Source of the DNA: Quinella sp. 1Q5
GTDB lineage: Bacteria; Bacillota; Negativicutes; Selenomonadales; Selenomonadaceae
Reading direction: 5' to 3'
DNA length: 47,840 nt
Assembly: GCA_014764605.1 (NCBI GenBank)
Contig: JACXWG010000005.1
Span: 1 to 47,840 of the forward strand
Shown: positions 45,006-47,840 of the stretch, in pieces
Position numbering within the stretch: position 1 is the first letter of the stretch
Layout: every line of letters begins with the position of its first letter
Notes under the pieces: generated by a model
The model's input: only the letters and a program-made list of their open reading frames with translations
Databases searched by the model: none
What the model was told of the DNA's origin: nothing
Made by a program: the position numbers and the translations under genes

Positions 45006-45559
45006 AATTTCTCCTCCAACTTCTTCAGGTCGACTGCCACGCCCGCCACCGTCAAGAAGACTTTATCGGCGTTCGCGGCGAACATTTGATTGGCGAGTCC
45101 GGCTAAGTCTCTGAACCTTCGCGCCAATTTGTTTTCTGGGACAATGCCTCCGCCAACCTCGTTGCTTACAAAGATTATCACGGCGTCTGACTTCAAGGCG
45201 GCGTCGATTAGTCTTTGAATCTGCTCGCGCAGATTTTTATAAAGCTCGGCTTCGTCATCAAGGTCAGCGGTGCAAAGGAAATTGCTAACGTAAATCGTCA
45301 CGCAGTCGAAGAGAATTGCGCTGAAGTCCGCCGCCGCCGTGGAAACCATTTCTTCTGCCGCAAAGGGGGCTTCAAAGGTCGTCCAGTTATTTCCGCGCCT
45401 TTGCTGATGAATTTTAATCCGATAAGCCATTTCTTCATCAAAGATTTGAGCCGTGGCAATGTAAGCCGCCTGCCCGCCGCCGAGTTTAAGCGCGAGCCTT
45501 TCCGCAAAGGAACTTTTGCCGCTACGAGCCCCGCCCGTCACTAAGATTATCTTGCCCAA
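45002..45559 (-). CDS. cobU: Bifunctional adenosylcobinamide kinase/guanylyltransferase
   Basis: MGKIILVTGGARSGKSSFAERLAL...AYIATAQIFDEEMAYRIKIHQQRRGNNWTTFEAP...VFVSNEVGGGIVPENKLARRFRDLAGLANQ-like sequence. Confidence 0.94.
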   Translation of the reverse strand: MGKIILVTGGARSGKSSFAERLALKLGGGQAAYIATAQIFDEEMAYRIKIHQQRRGNNWTTFEAPFAAEEMVSTAAADFSAILFDCVTIYVSNFLCTADLDDEAELYKNLREQIQRLIDAALKSDAVIIFVSNEVGGGIVPENKLARRFRDLAGLANQMFAANADKVFLTVAGVAVDLKKLEEKL

Positions 45560-45637
45560 AGTCTCACCTCCGCTTAGTTGTAAAAAATTTTTTATTCTAC
45601 CTTGAAGCTTTAATCCCTACTGCGCCGCCGGAAAAAT

Positions 45638-45666
45638 TTGACTAAGGTTAAGGCGTGAAGTATAAT
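45638..45666 (+). promoter_or_regulatory. Putative promoter of sigH-like gene
   Basis: TTGACT, 17 bp, TATAAT. Confidence 0.6.
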
Positions 45667-45693
45667 CAGCGCGTAAAAAATGGAGGAAACGAA

Positions 45694-46446
45694 ATGAAAT
45701 CGAACGTTGAAAATTCTTTCGAGAGCGAGATTGCCAGCGAGTATGCCAAATATGAATCGCTGACCGATGAAGAACTTATCGTTGAGATAAAGGAAAAGAA
45801 CAATCCTTCGGCAATGGATTATCTGATTCAACGCTACAGGAGTTTTGTTAGGGCAAAGGCGCGTTCCTACTTTCTAATCGGCGCGGACAGGGAAGACATA
45901 ATCCAAGAGGGCATGATTGGTTTTTTTAAAGCTGTGCGCGACTTCAAGAGTGATAAGCTGTCTAGCTTTCACGCCTTCGCCGAGCTGTGTGTCACGAGAC
46001 AAATCATCACGGCGATAAAGACCGCCACCCGTCAAAAACATATCCCGTTGAACTCTTACATATCGCTGAACAAGCCGATTTACGACGAAGACTCCGACCG
46101 CACGTTGCTGGACGTGATTAGCGGCGTGAAGGTCGCCGACCCCGAAGAGCTCATCATCAGCCGCGAAGAGTTTCTAGCTATCGAAAAGAAAATGTCCGAG
46201 ATTCTCAGCCAACTTGAATGGGAAGTGCTTATGGCTTACCTTGACGGCAAATCTTATCAGGAGATAGCCGTGAGCTTAGACCGGCACGTTAAGTCAATCG
46301 ACAACGCCCTGCAACGAGTCAAACGCAAGCTTGAACGCTACGTTGCAAGTCGCGGCGAGGCAATCGACATCGGTACTGTCTATCGCGGGTTGGCAACGCT
46401 TGACCGTCACATGAAACCACCTGCCACATTGAAACCGAACAGCTAG
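45694..46446 (+). CDS. sigH: Sigma-70-family factor, SigH-like
   Basis: YESLTDEELIVEIKEKNNPSAMDYLIQRYRSFVRAKARSYFLIGADREDIIQEGMIGFFKAVRDF...; LDGKSYQEIAVSLDRHVKSIDNALQRVKRKLERY. ATG at 45694 with GGAGG. Confidence 0.88.
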   Translation: MKSNVENSFESEIASEYAKYESLTDEELIVEIKEKNNPSAMDYLIQRYRSFVRAKARSYFLIGADREDIIQEGMIGFFKAVRDFKSDKLSSFHAFAELCVTRQIITAIKTATRQKHIPLNSYISLNKPIYDEDSDRTLLDVISGVKVADPEELIISREEFLAIEKKMSEILSQLEWEVLMAYLDGKSYQEIAVSLDRHVKSIDNALQRVKRKLERYVASRGEAIDIGTVYRGLATLDRHMKPPATLKPNS

Positions 46447-46487
46447 GCGTCCGCAGAGGATGCCTTTTTAATTTTGGAGGGAGAACC

Positions 46488-47123
46488 TTGTTTAATCGTA
46501 AAAAGCTTTTGAGTTGCGGCTTTGAAGTCGACGGAGGGAATTTTATTCGCCGCCAAAAAATTTTAGACGAGCTGACCTTGACGGTTATAATCGACGGGCG
46601 AGGCTCTGTCACTACAAAAATTTTCGACGCGGACGGCGAGCCTTACACGTTGCACTTGGTCGAGGGCGCAAGCGGCAGTTTCGTCGGGAGCGTCAAGGCG
46701 GAGTGTGAGCGCGTCTTAGCTGACGTTCGGGAGCAATGCTTTGATGCGCAGAACTTCAAAGCCCCGCAGACGTTGCGACTGGTTGAACACGTCCGCGAGA
46801 CCTTTGACGATAAGCCGGAGTTCCTCTGGGAAAAATATCCGAACTTCGCAGTTTTCCGCCGCAAAGATAATCGCAAATGGTACGCGCTGATTGCCAACGT
46901 CCCGAAGAGATATTTAAAGCTCGGCGGCGACGAAGAACTTGAGATACTAAACGTGCGCATTGAGCCAGAGGAGCTTGATAATCTTGTTGACGATGAAAAA
47001 TATTTTCGTGGGTGGCACATGAATAAACGCTCGTGGCTGACGGTGCGCCTTGACGACTGCTTGACTGATGATGAAATCTTCACGCGGCTTGAGCGGAGTT
47101 ATCAGCTTGCAAAGAAAAAATAA
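46488..47123 (+). CDS. MmcQ/YjbR-family protein
   Basis: PEFLWEKYPNFAVFRRKDNRKWYALIANVPKRYLKL...LNVRIEPEELDNLVDDEKYFRGWHMNKRSWLTVRLDD. Confidence 0.8.
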   Translation: MFNRKKLLSCGFEVDGGNFIRRQKILDELTLTVIIDGRGSVTTKIFDADGEPYTLHLVEGASGSFVGSVKAECERVLADVREQCFDAQNFKAPQTLRLVEHVRETFDDKPEFLWEKYPNFAVFRRKDNRKWYALIANVPKRYLKLGGDEELEILNVRIEPEELDNLVDDEKYFRGWHMNKRSWLTVRLDDCLTDDEIFTRLERSYQLAKKK

Positions 47124-47155
47124 TCTGTGCTATATTCTGCGCCGAGGTGATAAAC

Positions 47156-47425
47156 ATGAAATTAATTGTGACAGTCGTCGGCAGAGACCGCATAGGGATA
47201 ATCGCCAGCGTGACGAAAATTCTTGCCGATAACAACGTAAACATCTTGAGCATCAACCAAAACATCTTGGACGGCTTCTTCAACATGATTCTGTTCGCTG
47301 AGGCGTCGGATAATAAACTGCGTCTGGTCGACCTGCAAGCAAAGCTCCGCGAACAGGGCGAGGCTATCGGCGTGGAGATAAAGACTCAACATCAAGACAT
47401 TTTCGACGTAATGCACAAGATTTGA
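47156..47425 (+). CDS. ACT-domain protein
   Basis: MKLIVTVVGRDRIGIIASVTKILADNNVNILSINQNILDGFFNMIL. Confidence 0.92.
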   Translation: MKLIVTVVGRDRIGIIASVTKILADNNVNILSINQNILDGFFNMILFAEASDNKLRLVDLQAKLREQGEAIGVEIKTQHQDIFDVMHKI

Positions 47426-47437
47426 GGAGGCGCGGCG

Positions 47438-47840
47438 TTGATAACGATTGAAGACATACTCGAAACGAACCGAATGATAACCGAGAATAAACTCGACGTT
47501 CGGACGATAACGCTTGGCATTTCGCTTAGGGATTGCGCTCATCCGAACTTGCGCGACTTCTGCCGCAACGTCTACGACAAGATAACGCGTTCGGCAGAAT
47601 TTCTCGTTAAGACGGGCGAGGAGATTGAAGCTGAATACGGCGTCCCTATTATCAACAAAAGAATTTCCGTTACGCCGATTGCCATTGCCGCAGAGGGTTG
47701 CAAGGCTGAAAGCTACGTGCCCATAGCCGAGACCCTCGACCGTGCCGCTAAGGAAGTTGGCGTTAACCTTCGAAAGTTACGAGTCAAAGGAAACGTCATC
47801 AGAGAAGGGGCTCAGAAAAATGGCAAATGGATCATCATTC
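47438..47840 (+). CDS. PFL-family (DUF711) protein, N-terminal part; sequence departs from the family near 47767
   Basis: LITIEDILETNRMITENKLDVRTITLGISLRDC...ISVTPIAIAAEGCKAESYVPIAETLDRAAKEVGVN, then a non-family tail. TTG start with GAGGAGG. Confidence 0.75.
   Translation, partial: MITIEDILETNRMITENKLDVRTITLGISLRDCAHPNLRDFCRNVYDKITRSAEFLVKTGEEIEAEYGVPIINKRISVTPIAIAAEGCKAESYVPIAETLDRAAKEVGVNLRKLRVKGNVIREGAQKNGKWIII

Noticed and set aside
1-47840. CRISPR arrays, tRNA/rRNA genes, transposases, prophage genes
   Set aside because: I scanned by eye and found no direct-repeat/spacer array, no tRNA cloverleaf or rRNA signature, and no transposase or integrase ORF. A tRNAscan, CRISPR finder or IS search would be needed to exclude these rigorously.

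Overview
The window is about 48 kb of gene-dense, mostly housekeeping chromosome. It looks like Bacillota, possibly Negativicutes, but that placement is inferred from gene content and style and was not tested. Recognisable blocks are: partial cydC; mqsRA-like toxin-antitoxin; ylqF; comEA-serA; a GT2 glycosyltransferase; larE; a PAS/double-rubrerythrin/rubredoxin gene with an MBL-rubredoxin partner; lysA; a GmrSD-like DUF262 gene; rpsO; queC/thioredoxin/map/MetH-activation operon; dnaG-rpoD-era; a GGDEF/EAL gene; sucC; an SPFH zinc-ribbon protein; sufC-sufB-aroA; a YddA-like ABC transporter; gmd plus a sugar-modification cassette; alaS; fbp; trkH; a DUF262-HNH/EcoRI-type methylase pair inside a cob operon; sigH; an ACT protein; and a partial PFL/DUF711 gene. 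The observations most worth a second look are: (1) an in-frame amber stop splitting alaS; (2) a compact convergent locus between era and the EAL gene that looks like an unannotated type I toxin-antitoxin system with a 26-aa hydrophobic peptide; (3) an RpoD with two copies of a region-1.1-like domain; (4) the PAS-Rbr-Rd-Rbr-Rd-Rd protein coupled to an MBL-rubredoxin; (5) a restriction-modification-like pair embedded by overlapping codons between cobQ and trkH; (6) an HTH-less, cysteine-less MqsA with three ATCC-N8-GGAT dyads upstream of the toxin promoter; (7) a near-duplicate 5' leader shared by cydC and ylqF; and (8) loss of the expected PFL sequence in the last ~75 bp. All family calls are from reading the translations, with no database search.
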